Source: Neisseria subflava (lineage in GTDB: Bacteria > Pseudomonadota > Gammaproteobacteria > Burkholderiales > Neisseriaceae). Taken from it: a stretch of 64,000 bases of DNA. Both the position numbers and the translations under genes were made by a program. The stretch is taken from the NCBI RefSeq assembly GCF_005221305.1, contig NZ_CP039887.1, positions 434,001 to 498,000 on the forward strand, in the 5' to 3' direction. This document shows positions 24,624 through 32,399 of the stretch, piece after piece (the stretch's first letter is position 1; each line of letters opens with the position of its first letter). Under the pieces are notes generated by a model, which worked only from the letters and a program-made list of their open reading frames with translations, was not told the origin of the DNA and made no database searches.

Positions 24624-27600
24624 CTAGAACTTGGCAGTCAGCCCGAAGGTAACCGTCCGACCCGGCCCGGGTGCGGGCACGTTGGACATCGGGTCGAGAT
24701 AGTAGCGGTTGGTCAGATTGGTAATGCCTAAGTTGACGTTGAGGTTTTTGTGCACCTGATAGCGGCCGTACATATCCCAAGTCAGCGACGACCGCCAATG
24801 GTAGGGTTTGCCGGTTGTTCTGAAGATGACACCCAAATCCTTTTGCAGCAGTTGGTCGTATTGCTTGGTATTGACGCTGCTGTGGTAGATGCCGCGCAGG
24901 CCGAGTTCCAATTTTTCACCCAACAGGCGCACCCCGGCATCCAGATTAATCGAATATTTGGGTTGCACGGCCTGATAGCCGCGCGTGCTGCCGTAGCCGC
25001 CTTCGATGCAATCCGGTACGCCCTTGTAGCCATACGGATCAAATTCAATGGCGGTATCGCGGTCGCACATCTGCTGCTTCAGGCGGTAGGTGGCACCGAG
25101 CGCGGCGAAGAAGCGGCCGGTGTCGATGCGGCTCTGCCATTCCAGCCCGGCGGTATCCTTGCGGTCGTATTGCACGGTGCGGAAATGGTCGGTGGTTTCG
25201 ATCACGTTTTCAATCCGGTTGCGGTAGTAGGTCAGGCGCACATCGCCGGCGCGCAGCCGGCTCCAATACGGGGCGAAATTAAAGCTGTAGCCGATTTCCC
25301 AGCTGCGGCTGCGCTCCGGCTTGAAACGGAAGTTCGGCGCCTTCGGCTTGCCGATATAGGATAAGTCGTTATGGAAGCTGCCGACCTCATATACGCTGGG
25401 GAAGCGGGTCATCTGCGCGTAGCGCACAAACAGGCGGCTGTTGTCGGTCAGGTCGTAGCTGACGGCAATGGTCGGCGCCCAGGCATGGGCACGGATCGGC
25501 TTGGGCGGTGCCCAGTGTTGCTCCTCGGTATAATTGCGGTAAAGGATGCCGTTTCGAATTTGATCAGGGCCAACTTGGGGCAAGTCCCCCACCTTGCCTG
25601 CCCGAAGCATCGCACAGCCGGGCACCCCTTTATCGCATTCATGCGTATGATCGAGCCTTCCAGAATAGTCGCCCTCTGCCCAATAGCGGTTATAGCGCCC
25701 GCTTAAACCCTGCGGGTTGTCTACTTTTTCTTCAAACATACCGAAGCGGTGGTGTTGATCCCATACCCTGCTGTCCAGTTTGCCATTGACATAGGGGACG
25801 AACACCGGATGAACCCGATACAAGGGGACATCAGGATGAGTAAGAGGAGGTGCGAATACATGGTAGCTATAATTTACAAGCCCATTACTATCAATCCGGC
25901 GATACGCGTCCGTGTAGTATTGGTCTGGATATCTTTGGTATTTGGGCAAGTTATACCTGGCACCATGTGCCTGTATGGCCTGCTCGGCGGCGGCAATGGC
26001 GGCGATATTGCCCGATTGGTAAGCCTGCCGGCGCTGTTCGGCCACCGCATCCCAGTCGCGCTGCTCCTGATCCCCCACCAGCTCCATATAAGCTAAGGAA
26101 ACCCCGTCTTCGTAGATACTTATGCCGCTGCCCGCCTGATAGCGCGGGTCGCGGCGGGCGCGGCCTTCGGCCAGGGCGGTATCGAAGCCCCGGAAGTTGT
26201 GGTAGCGGATGCCGGCGGAGATTTTCAGGCGGTCGGTGGCCTGCCAGTCGAACACCAGGTTCGTCCCCCATTCGCGCCGCTCGCCGCCCCTGGGCCCGGC
26301 CAGCTTGGTCAGGCCGGAGACCATGCCGGCCAGATTGAACAGGTCTTTTGAATTGACGATTTCCACTTCTTCCTCCAGCTTTTCTTTCTGATAGTCGGCG
26401 GACAGGGTCATGTTCAGGCGCGGATGCAGGCGGAAGCGGTTGTTCAGGTCGAATCCGGTGCGGCTGACGCTGGTTTTCTGCTCGGCGCCGGAGAGTACGC
26501 GGAACCGCCCGTTGTCGTTGGGCAGCAGCTGCATCACTTCTTCTTTGCTCATGCCGCTGATGCCGAAATCATTCATCAGGTTGTTGCAGCTGCTGTAGTT
26601 GTCGACGTGATCGGGCGGAAGTTGTCCGCGTTTGGTACACCAGTACCAGGCATCATAATAGGGGTCGGGGCGGGCGGAAGACAAAGCCATGCCGCCGCTC
26701 TGGTGGCGGGTGCTGTCGGTTTTGATGCGCCACAGGTTGGCCTGCAGGTCAACCCAGCGGCTGTTTTCCGGCTTCCAAGCCCAGCCGAGCTTGTAGGTAT
26801 CGGTGCGGATAGAGGAATCGATGCTCTGCGCCTGTGGCGACAGTTCTCTGGGGCGGCTGGTATCGTTGTGCTCCTCCATATTCATCACATAGGTGGTGTG
26901 GAAGGGGTTGATTTCGCCGAAGCGCACGTCGGTGCGCATATATTGCCAGCCGAGCCGATGGCTGCCGGGCAGGTGCCAGTTGTTTTTCAACAGCAGGGTT
27001 TTGGTTTCGGTGTTGCTGTTGAGCACTTCCACCCCGGGGTGGTAGACCTTGGCCATATTGGGTACGAAGGTGGCAGAGTTTTTGCAGTTGAAATCGCTGC
27101 CGCCTTGGTCGTAGCATTTTTGCAGGTCGTATACCGGATTATTCAGGTAGCCTTCCGCTCCCTTGGTGCCGGCAAAGTAGTTGCCTTTGTTGCGGTAGCT
27201 GTAGGCGGCCAGGCCGTCTGAAAGTTCGGTTTTGAAGGCGGCGGCGGCCATATAACTGCGGTCGCCGCCGAAGCGCCAGTTGTCGCGGCCGCTTTTGTGT
27301 GCGGGCGGGGTAAAGTTGTCTACCACCAACGCCTGCGGGCTTTGCTGGCCGGTGAGCGGGTCGACACCGCCGCCCGCGCCGTCGGCGGTGGCACCGAGCG
27401 GCAGGGTGCGGTAGTCTTCCCAGCCCAGCCATTGGTTGAGGTTGTTGGCCGGGCGGCGGCTGTTGTTGGCAAACTCGGTTTTCAGCTGGAAGCCGAATTT
27501 CTGCCCTTCCGGCACGATGTCGTCGGCTTCGATGGTGCGGATGGTGACCGCGCCGCCGACGCCCGATTTCACGCCGCGCGTGAGGGCGGGGCTTTTTTCC

Positions 27601-28058
27601 ACCGCGATGCTGCGGAACAGGGCGGGGTCGAGGTAGTTGCGGTCGCCCACGCCGTAGTTGTTCATCCATACGTCGATAGTCTGCTCGGTGCCGTCAATGG
27701 TAACCGGGATGCGGCCTTTGCCGGTGATGCCGCGGATATTGGGCGTAATCGCGCCGCCGGCGGTACGGGTGTTCATGTTGTATACGCCGTTGAGGCCTTT
27801 GAGCACGTCGCCGGCGGATTGGACGCGGTAGCGTTCGAGGTATTCCTTGCCGACATAGGCGTTGGAGACGTTTTTGTAATACACGTCGTCCGCGCCTTTT
27901 TGGTCGTTGGTACGTTTGCCACTGACAACAACAGTATCCAATTCCTGGTATTGTTCTGGTCGAGCTGAGGCTTCGATGGTATCAGCAACGGTTAATGTAC
28001 TGAATGCGCTGGCAAGGCTGAGAATGATTATTTTGGGTTTGGGAGTAAAAGCAGACAT
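24624..28058 (-). CDS. TonB-dependent receptor for hemophore/heme (HphR-like)
   Basis: This 1144-residue outer-membrane receptor imports ligand with energy from TonB. After a signal peptide (to about VADT) comes a TonB-box-like segment (LDTVVVSG) and a plug domain (about 40-170: YRVQSAGDVLKGLNGVYN, NIRGITGKGRIPVTIDGTEQ). A large barrel with long loops follows and ends in FGLTAKF with terminal Phe. Cysteine pairs occur in the loops. It is longer than typical heme receptors (700-900 residues), mainly from loop insertions. It is the first gene of the receptor-hemophore-Slam set and has a Fur-box-like sequence upstream. Ligand identity is inferred from context. Confidence 0.87.
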   Translation of the reverse strand: MSAFTPKPKIIILSLASAFSTLTVADTIEASARPEQYQELDTVVVSGKRTNDQKGADDVYYKNVSNAYVGKEYLERYRVQSAGDVLKGLNGVYNMNTRTAGGAITPNIRGITGKGRIPVTIDGTEQTIDVWMNNYGVGDRNYLDPALFRSIAVEKSPALTRGVKSGVGGAVTIRTIEADDIVPEGQKFGFQLKTEFANNSRRPANNLNQWLGWEDYRTLPLGATADGAGGGVDPLTGQQSPQALVVDNFTPPAHKSGRDNWRFGGDRSYMAAAAFKTELSDGLAAYSYRNKGNYFAGTKGAEGYLNNPVYDLQKCYDQGGSDFNCKNSATFVPNMAKVYHPGVEVLNSNTETKTLLLKNNWHLPGSHRLGWQYMRTDVRFGEINPFHTTYVMNMEEHNDTSRPRELSPQAQSIDSSIRTDTYKLGWAWKPENSRWVDLQANLWRIKTDSTRHQSGGMALSSARPDPYYDAWYWCTKRGQLPPDHVDNYSSCNNLMNDFGISGMSKEEVMQLLPNDNGRFRVLSGAEQKTSVSRTGFDLNNRFRLHPRLNMTLSADYQKEKLEEEVEIVNSKDLFNLAGMVSGLTKLAGPRGGERREWGTNLVFDWQATDRLKISAGIRYHNFRGFDTALAEGRARRDPRYQAGSGISIYEDGVSLAYMELVGDQEQRDWDAVAEQRRQAYQSGNIAAIAAAEQAIQAHGARYNLPKYQRYPDQYYTDAYRRIDSNGLVNYSYHVFAPPLTHPDVPLYRVHPVFVPYVNGKLDSRVWDQHHRFGMFEEKVDNPQGLSGRYNRYWAEGDYSGRLDHTHECDKGVPGCAMLRAGKVGDLPQVGPDQIRNGILYRNYTEEQHWAPPKPIRAHAWAPTIAVSYDLTDNSRLFVRYAQMTRFPSVYEVGSFHNDLSYIGKPKAPNFRFKPERSRSWEIGYSFNFAPYWSRLRAGDVRLTYYRNRIENVIETTDHFRTVQYDRKDTAGLEWQSRIDTGRFFAALGATYRLKQQMCDRDTAIEFDPYGYKGVPDCIEGGYGSTRGYQAVQPKYSINLDAGVRLLGEKLELGLRGIYHSSVNTKQYDQLLQKDLGVIFRTTGKPYHWRSSLTWDMYGRYQVHKNLNVNLGITNLTNRYYLDPMSNVPAPGPGRTVTFGLTAKF
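27142..27153 (-). repeat. Non-native uptake sequence inside the receptor gene
   Basis: TTCAGGTAGCCT is the complement of AGGCTACCTGAA, a full 12 of 12 match. A native AG-DUS lies only 57 bases away at 27211-27222, so both dialects occur within one gene. Confidence 0.8.
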
Positions 28059-28147
28059 AGTTTCTCTTTGTTAAGAACTTAATATAAGAGGTTAACATAC
28101 TCTTTTATATAAAAAATATAAAATTTTTAAATATTATTAATATTTAT

Positions 28148-28175
28148 ATTATAATTGATTATTCTTATCATTATT
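28148..28175 (-). promoter_or_regulatory. Receptor promoter -10 with overlapping Fur-box-like site
   Basis: GATTATTCTTATCATTATT at 28157-28175 matches the 19-bp Fur consensus GATAATGATAATCATTATC at 14 positions. On the minus strand TATAAT lies next to it (28148-28153), about 90 bases before the receptor ATG. The -35 would fall inside the Fur site, as expected for iron repression. The flank 28059-28248 is extremely AT-rich and holds no gene. Confidence 0.55.
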
Positions 28176-28248
28176 GAAATAATCTAATAAATAGTCGTTT
28201 TTATCATAATTTTTTTTGGATAATATTCAGATAAATAGAGATATGAAA

Positions 28249-28276
28249 AGGCCGTCTGAAAACTTTCAGACGGCCT
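28249..28276. terminator. DUS hairpin behind ribB
   Basis: AGGCCGTCTGAA/TTCAGACGGCCT with a 4-nt loop marks the boundary between the heme island and ribB. Confidence 0.85.
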
Positions 28277-28312
28277 TTTGTTTTATTTGCTTTGAGAATC
28301 AATCAAGCAAGA

Positions 28313-29653
28313 TTATTTTTCAGCTTCTTCAAAACCGACGACTTCGAGGCCGAAGCCGGTGAGACCGGTGAAGGATGAAGGCTGGCCGAGGACGCGCAGT
28401 TTTTTGACGTTGAGGCCGGCGAGGATTTGTGCGCCTATGCCGTAGCTTTTGCTGTCCCATTTGTAGGCTTGGTTTGCGCCTTTGGGCAGGGTGCGGTCGA
28501 GCAGGGTGGCGCCGTCTTCGGTACGGTGCAGGAGGATGACTACGCCGCTTTCGGCTTGTTGGATGCGCTCAAGTGCTTTGGGCAATGACCAGGAATGGCG
28601 CGGGTTGGCTTGGATGAAGTCCATCACGCTGAAGGGTTCGTGGACGCGGACAAGGGTTTCTTCGTCGGCGGTTGGTGTGCCTTTGACGAGGGCGAGGTGG
28701 GTTTCGCCGGAGAGTTTGTCGACGTAAACGTGTTGTTGGAACTCGCCCCACGGGGTTTGTACGGGTGAGTTGCCCATGTCTTCGAGCAGGCTTTCGGTGC
28801 GGCTGCGGTATTCGATGAGGTCGGTAATGGTGCCGATTTTGAGGTTGTGTTCTTCGGAGAACTTCATCAGTTCGGGCATACGCGCCATGGTGCCGTCGTC
28901 GTTGATGATTTCGCAGATGACGGCGGCGGGAATCAGACCGTTCATTTGTGCCAGGTCAACGCCGGCTTCTGTGTGTCCGGCGCGGACGAGTACGCCGCCT
29001 TTTTGGGCGCGCAGTGGGAAGATGTGGCCGGGTTGGACGATGTCTTCTGGTTTGGCGGATGGGGAAACGGCGGTTTGAATGGTCAGGGCGCGGTCGGCGG
29101 CGGAAATGCCGGTGGTAATGCCGTGGGCGGCTTCGATGGAGACGGTAAAGTTGGTGCCGTATTGTGCGCCGTTTTTCTGGGTCATCATGGGCAGGCCGAG
29201 TTTTTCGACCATTTCGCCGTCCATCGGCAGGCAGACCAAGCCGCGTGCGTTTTTGATCATGAAGTTGATGGCTTCTGGGGTAACGAATTGGGCGGCCATC
29301 AGCAAGTCGCCTTCGTTTTCGCGGTCTTCGGCATCGGTGATGATGACCATTTTGCCGGCTTTGATGTCTGCTAGGATTTCGGGAATGGTGGAGATGTGGG
29401 ACATGGTATTTCTTTCTTGGCTGATGGTGGGGGCGTGGCGGTCTTGGTGGTCTTGATCCAGCCACATGTCAGGCATATTGGCTGCCTGTTCGATTTTTCG
29501 GGCTTTTTTCTCGCCGAAAGATTTGTTTTTCAGCAGGGCGGACAGCTCGCCTTGGTTGATGGAGATGTCTTGGGCAAACTTGGTCTGCTGGCCGTTGTGG
29601 TGTTGTGTTATCCATTGCCGCAGGTTGTGGCGGCGCAGGTCGGTGGTATTCAT
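28313..29653 (-). CDS. ribB: 3,4-dihydroxy-2-butanone-4-phosphate synthase with N-terminal HTH and degenerate RibA domain
   Basis: Three parts are visible in 446 residues. Residues 1-68 look like a phage-repressor helix-turn-helix (TKFAQDISINQGELSALLKNK, FGEKKARKIEQAANMPDMWLD). Residues 84-290 are RibB, making the four-carbon precursor of riboflavin from ribulose 5-phosphate (DAEDRENEGDLLMAAQ, GHTEAGVDLA). Residues about 295-446 are a GTP cyclohydrolase II-like domain that lacks the zinc cysteines (no CxxxxxxxxxxCxC), so it is probably inactive. An internal ATG at 29404 has a fair AAGAAAG site and could give RibB without the HTH. The promoter starts just before 29653, supporting the long form. 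No FMN riboswitch is seen upstream. Confidence 0.88.
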   Translation of the reverse strand: MNTTDLRRHNLRQWITQHHNGQQTKFAQDISINQGELSALLKNKSFGEKKARKIEQAANMPDMWLDQDHQDRHAPTISQERNTMSHISTIPEILADIKAGKMVIITDAEDRENEGDLLMAAQFVTPEAINFMIKNARGLVCLPMDGEMVEKLGLPMMTQKNGAQYGTNFTVSIEAAHGITTGISAADRALTIQTAVSPSAKPEDIVQPGHIFPLRAQKGGVLVRAGHTEAGVDLAQMNGLIPAAVICEIINDDGTMARMPELMKFSEEHNLKIGTITDLIEYRSRTESLLEDMGNSPVQTPWGEFQQHVYVDKLSGETHLALVKGTPTADEETLVRVHEPFSVMDFIQANPRHSWSLPKALERIQQAESGVVILLHRTEDGATLLDRTLPKGANQAYKWDSKSYGIGAQILAGLNVKKLRVLGQPSSFTGLTGFGLEVVGFEEAEK

Positions 29654-29683
29654 GATGAGATGAAATTGAATTGTGTGTAATGG

Positions 29684-29712
29684 ATTGTAGTCTTGTCTTT
29701 ACCAAAAGGCAA
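29684..29712 (-). promoter_or_regulatory. Promoter of the HTH-ribB gene
   Basis: On the minus strand TTGCCT (29707-29712), 17 bp, TACAAT (29684-29689). Transcription would begin near 29677, about 24 nt before the ATG of the HTH domain. Confidence 0.6.
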
Positions 29713-29713
29713 A
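29698..29713. promoter_or_regulatory. Operator-like dyad 1 over the ribB -35
   Basis: TTTACCAAAAGGCAAA is a near-palindrome covering the -35 hexamer and part of the spacer. Read on the other strand it agrees with dyad 2 at 12 of 16 positions. Confidence 0.5.
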
Positions 29714-29735
29714 CTTTGTTTATTGGAATTTTTTT

Positions 29736-29751
29736 ATTACTTTTTGGTAAT
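29736..29751. promoter_or_regulatory. Operator-like dyad 2 upstream of the ribB promoter
   Basis: ATTACTTTTTGGTAAT lies within a larger perfect dyad (TTATTAC, 6 nt, GTAATAA; 29734-29753). Its centre is 38 bp from that of dyad 1, a pair layout typical of phage-type repressors. Confidence 0.5.
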
Positions 29752-29843
29752 AAGTTTTAATGTTTCAGACGGCCTGGGTATGGCTTGAAATTGACGGTTT
29801 TGGGAGAATATGGGGAATGTTTTGATGATTATTTTAACGGGGG

Positions 29844-30455
29844 ATGTTTGAAATGAAAATGCTTGGGCGCGGATTGGTCGTGCTGGTGTTGTGTGCGCTG
29901 ACGGCTGCGGGCGGCTGGTTTTATGCCCTGCATGGTCAGAACGAAGAACATCAGGTTTTGTCCCGTGAGGGGGTTTTGATGCAGATTAAGCAGATGAACC
30001 GCTTGGAAAGTACGGCATTTTATATCGATACGATTATCCGTACGGAGAAAAAAGGGGATTGGCGCAGGCTGTGGCAGGATTCGCAAAGCGGTATTTTTAT
30101 TGTGCGCGGTAAGGTGTTGGCCGGTTTGGATTTGGACAAGTTGGGCGCGGACAATGTCAATATTGTGGACGATAAGGTAATTATCAGTCTGCCGACGGTG
30201 GAAATCTTGAGCGTGGATTTGGAAAATATCGAAGTGTACGATATTCAGACCGGCTCGTTTAATTTGCTGCCTATGGATAAGTCTGTATTTAAGACGGTGC
30301 AGGAAGAGGCGAAACGGCAGGTATTGCAAAGCGCGTGTAAGGCTGAGATTTTGGAACATGCCAACCGTCAGGCGCAAACGCAGTTGGAAAACCTGTTTGC
30401 ATTGACGCAGACGAAGGTGTCCGTCTATCCGGCTGCGGTAGGGAAGTGCGGTTAA
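29844..30455 (+). CDS. DUF4230 domain protein
   Basis: This 203-residue protein has one N-terminal membrane segment (about 7-28, GRGLVVLVLCALTAAGGWFY) and a periplasmic part that matches the DUF4230 family, with TAFYIDTIIRTEKKGDW and a central VRGKVLAGLDLDKLG..VDDKVIISLPTVEILSV pattern. The function of the family is unknown. A start at the ATG 12 bases further on (29856) is also possible. It is divergent from ribB and stands alone. Confidence 0.75.
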   Translation: MFEMKMLGRGLVVLVLCALTAAGGWFYALHGQNEEHQVLSREGVLMQIKQMNRLESTAFYIDTIIRTEKKGDWRRLWQDSQSGIFIVRGKVLAGLDLDKLGADNVNIVDDKVIISLPTVEILSVDLENIEVYDIQTGSFNLLPMDKSVFKTVQEEAKRQVLQSACKAEILEHANRQAQTQLENLFALTQTKVSVYPAAVGKCG

Positions 30456-30475
30456 ATAGATTGCTTGAAAAGATA

Positions 30476-30504
30476 AGGCCGTCTGAAAAAATTTCAGACG
30501 GCCT
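30476..30504. terminator. DUS hairpin between the DUF4230 gene and amiC
   Basis: The 12-base arms enclose 5 nt between convergent genes. Confidence 0.85.
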
Positions 30505-30521
30505 TTGTTTCATCAAGCCAT

Positions 30522-31769
30522 TTAACCGCGTCGTAAAACGGCGGTATTGATGTATTTTTGAATACCGGTGGCAATGGCTTGGGCGCATTGTTGGCGGAAG
30601 GATTCGCTGCCGAGCAGCCGCTCTTCGGTAGGGTTGGAGAGGAAGGCGGTTTCCACCAGAATGGACGGAACATCCGGCGCGCGGAGGACGGCAAAGTTAG
30701 CCTCGTCAACGCGGCCTTTGTGTAATTGGTTGAGCTTGCCTAATTCGGTCAAGACGGAATGGCCGAGCTTGCGGCTGTCGCGCAGGGTCGCGGTTTGGGT
30801 CATGTCTAAAATGGCGTTGTCGACATTGGGGTTGCCGCTGGTTTGTACACCGCCGATGGCATCGGCGTTGTTTTGGGTTTGGGCAAGGAATTTTGCCGCC
30901 GAGCTGGTCGCGCCTTTGGTATTGAGCATATATACGCCGGTACCGCGAGCGGACGGGCTGGTAAAGGCATCGGCGTGGATGGATACGAATACGTCGGCGT
31001 TACGCGCACGACCTTTGGCAACACGTACGCCCAATGGGATAAAGATGTCTTCGTTGCGCGTCATGAATACGTTGTAACCTAAGGCTTCGAGGCGTTTTTT
31101 GGTTTCGCGGGCGATGGAGAGTACGACGTTTTTTTCTTTGAGGCCGCTCGGGCCGATTGCGCCGGGGTCTTCGCCGCCATGGCCGGGATCGATCATAATC
31201 ACAGGACGGCGGTTGCCGCCGCTGCCGCGATTGCTTTTAGGGGCAGGGGTGTCGTATGCGATATTGGTATTCGGACGTTGTTTGGGGATATTGCCGTTGA
31301 GCAAGGCCATCATCGGGTCGTTGGCATCTGCGCCATGCGGATAGAGGTCGATAACCAAGCGGTTTTTGAAGTTGCCGACGGGTGCGAGTGCAAAGACTTG
31401 CGGATGGGTGCTTTGTTTCAGGTCGATAACGATACGCACGGTGTTGGGCGTATTTTGACCGGCGCGAATGCTGCGGATAAAAGGGTCGTTAGACAGTACT
31501 TTGCTGGAAATGCCTTGCAGGACGCTGTTGATTTCCGCTCCTTGAATATCCACGACCAACCGGCTGGGGTTGTCCAACATAAAATGTTGGTATTTCATCG
31601 AGTGGTTGCTCTCAAGGGTAACGCGTGTGTAGGCGTGCGCCGGCCAAATGCGGACGGCAAGGAATTGCGCAGGAGAGGCCGGTTTGGCCAATGCGGCACC
31701 AACGGGCGTGAGGGTGAGAAATAGTCCTGTGCCTTGACGGAGAATGTGTCTTCTAGTTAATTTGACCAT
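30522..31769 (-). CDS. amiC: N-acetylmuramoyl-L-alanine amidase AmiC, Tat-exported
   Basis: AmiC cuts the bond between N-acetylmuramic acid and the stem peptide to separate daughter cells. The 415-residue precursor starts MVKLTRRHILRQGTGLFL, a twin-arginine signal (RRxIL), so export is by Tat. An AMIN domain (about 35-140) for septal localisation precedes an Amidase_3 domain (about 190-405). The zinc ligands are seen in MIDPGHGGEDPGA, the second glutamate region and SIHADAF, and the catalytic glutamate in LVETAFLSNPTEE. Its first 13 bases overlap tsaE. Confidence 0.95.
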   Translation of the reverse strand: MVKLTRRHILRQGTGLFLTLTPVGAALAKPASPAQFLAVRIWPAHAYTRVTLESNHSMKYQHFMLDNPSRLVVDIQGAEINSVLQGISSKVLSNDPFIRSIRAGQNTPNTVRIVIDLKQSTHPQVFALAPVGNFKNRLVIDLYPHGADANDPMMALLNGNIPKQRPNTNIAYDTPAPKSNRGSGGNRRPVIMIDPGHGGEDPGAIGPSGLKEKNVVLSIARETKKRLEALGYNVFMTRNEDIFIPLGVRVAKGRARNADVFVSIHADAFTSPSARGTGVYMLNTKGATSSAAKFLAQTQNNADAIGGVQTSGNPNVDNAILDMTQTATLRDSRKLGHSVLTELGKLNQLHKGRVDEANFAVLRAPDVPSILVETAFLSNPTEERLLGSESFRQQCAQAIATGIQKYINTAVLRRG

Positions 31770-32227
31770 AATTCTAAACTTTTTCGGCCTTGGTTTGTGT
31801 GGGCGGAAAAGGTGCAGGTTCTGCCCTTATCGGTGTACGTCAATGTAATGGTAATGTCTGCCGGAGGCGTGAATTCCCCACCTTGCTGCGGCCATTCGAT
31901 GAGGCAGACGCTGTCGGGCGCAAACAATTCGTCCAAACCGGCATCTTCCCATTCCTCGGGCATGGTAAAGCGGTAGAGGTCGAAATGGTGGAGGGTGAAT
32001 GCATCCAGCGGATAAGATTCGACAATGGTGTAAGTCGGGCTTTTGACTGCGCCCGTATGTCCCAGTCCGCGCAAAATCCCGCGTGTCAGCGTGGTTTTGC
32101 CTGCACCCAGCCCGCCTTCAAGATAGATGGTCAGTGGAGCGGAAAGTTGCTTGCTCCATTCTTCACCCAGTTTCAGGGTTGCTTCTTCATCGGGCAGAAA
32201 ACGGGTGTACAGTCCGTTTGAGTGCAT
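31757..32227 (-). CDS. tsaE: tRNA threonylcarbamoyladenosine biosynthesis ATPase TsaE
   Basis: TsaE is the P-loop ATPase partner of TsaB-TsaD in forming t6A37 in ANN-decoding tRNAs. The 156-residue protein has Walker A GGLGAGKTTLTRGIL, then VKSPTYTIVESY and the Walker-B-like HHFDLYR. It overlaps amiC by 13 bases and so is translationally linked to it; the tsaE-amiC pairing is common in proteobacteria. Confidence 0.95.
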   Translation of the reverse strand: MHSNGLYTRFLPDEEATLKLGEEWSKQLSAPLTIYLEGGLGAGKTTLTRGILRGLGHTGAVKSPTYTIVESYPLDAFTLHHFDLYRFTMPEEWEDAGLDELFAPDSVCLIEWPQQGGEFTPPADITITLTYTDKGRTCTFSAHTNQGRKSLELWSN

Positions 32228-32322
32228 GGGAATAGGCCTTGTCGTTCAAAAGGCTTAATTATGATGGAATTGGCGGCGTTTGCAAACCTGATAGACGATA
32301 AAGTTAGATAAAGATAGTGTTG

Positions 32323-32353
32323 AGGCCGTCTGAAAACGGAATTCAGACGGCCT
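32323..32353. terminator. DUS hairpin between tsaE and pheA
   Basis: It lies between divergent genes (arms 32323-32334 and 32342-32353, 7-nt loop), so it probably acts as an uptake site rather than as a terminator. A TAAAAT some 20 bases downstream may be the pheA -10. Confidence 0.6.
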
Positions 32354-32399
32354 TTAATGTTAAAATGAAAATATCCCTCACAAAATTGCGAGACAGCTT

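Noticed and set aside
26424..27221. Long plus-strand frame inside the TonB receptor gene
   Set aside because: It is an antisense shadow of a GC-rich coding sequence; the minus-strand receptor has clear domain structure from end to end. The same applies to other long antisense frames, e.g. over opp, pheA and yejF.
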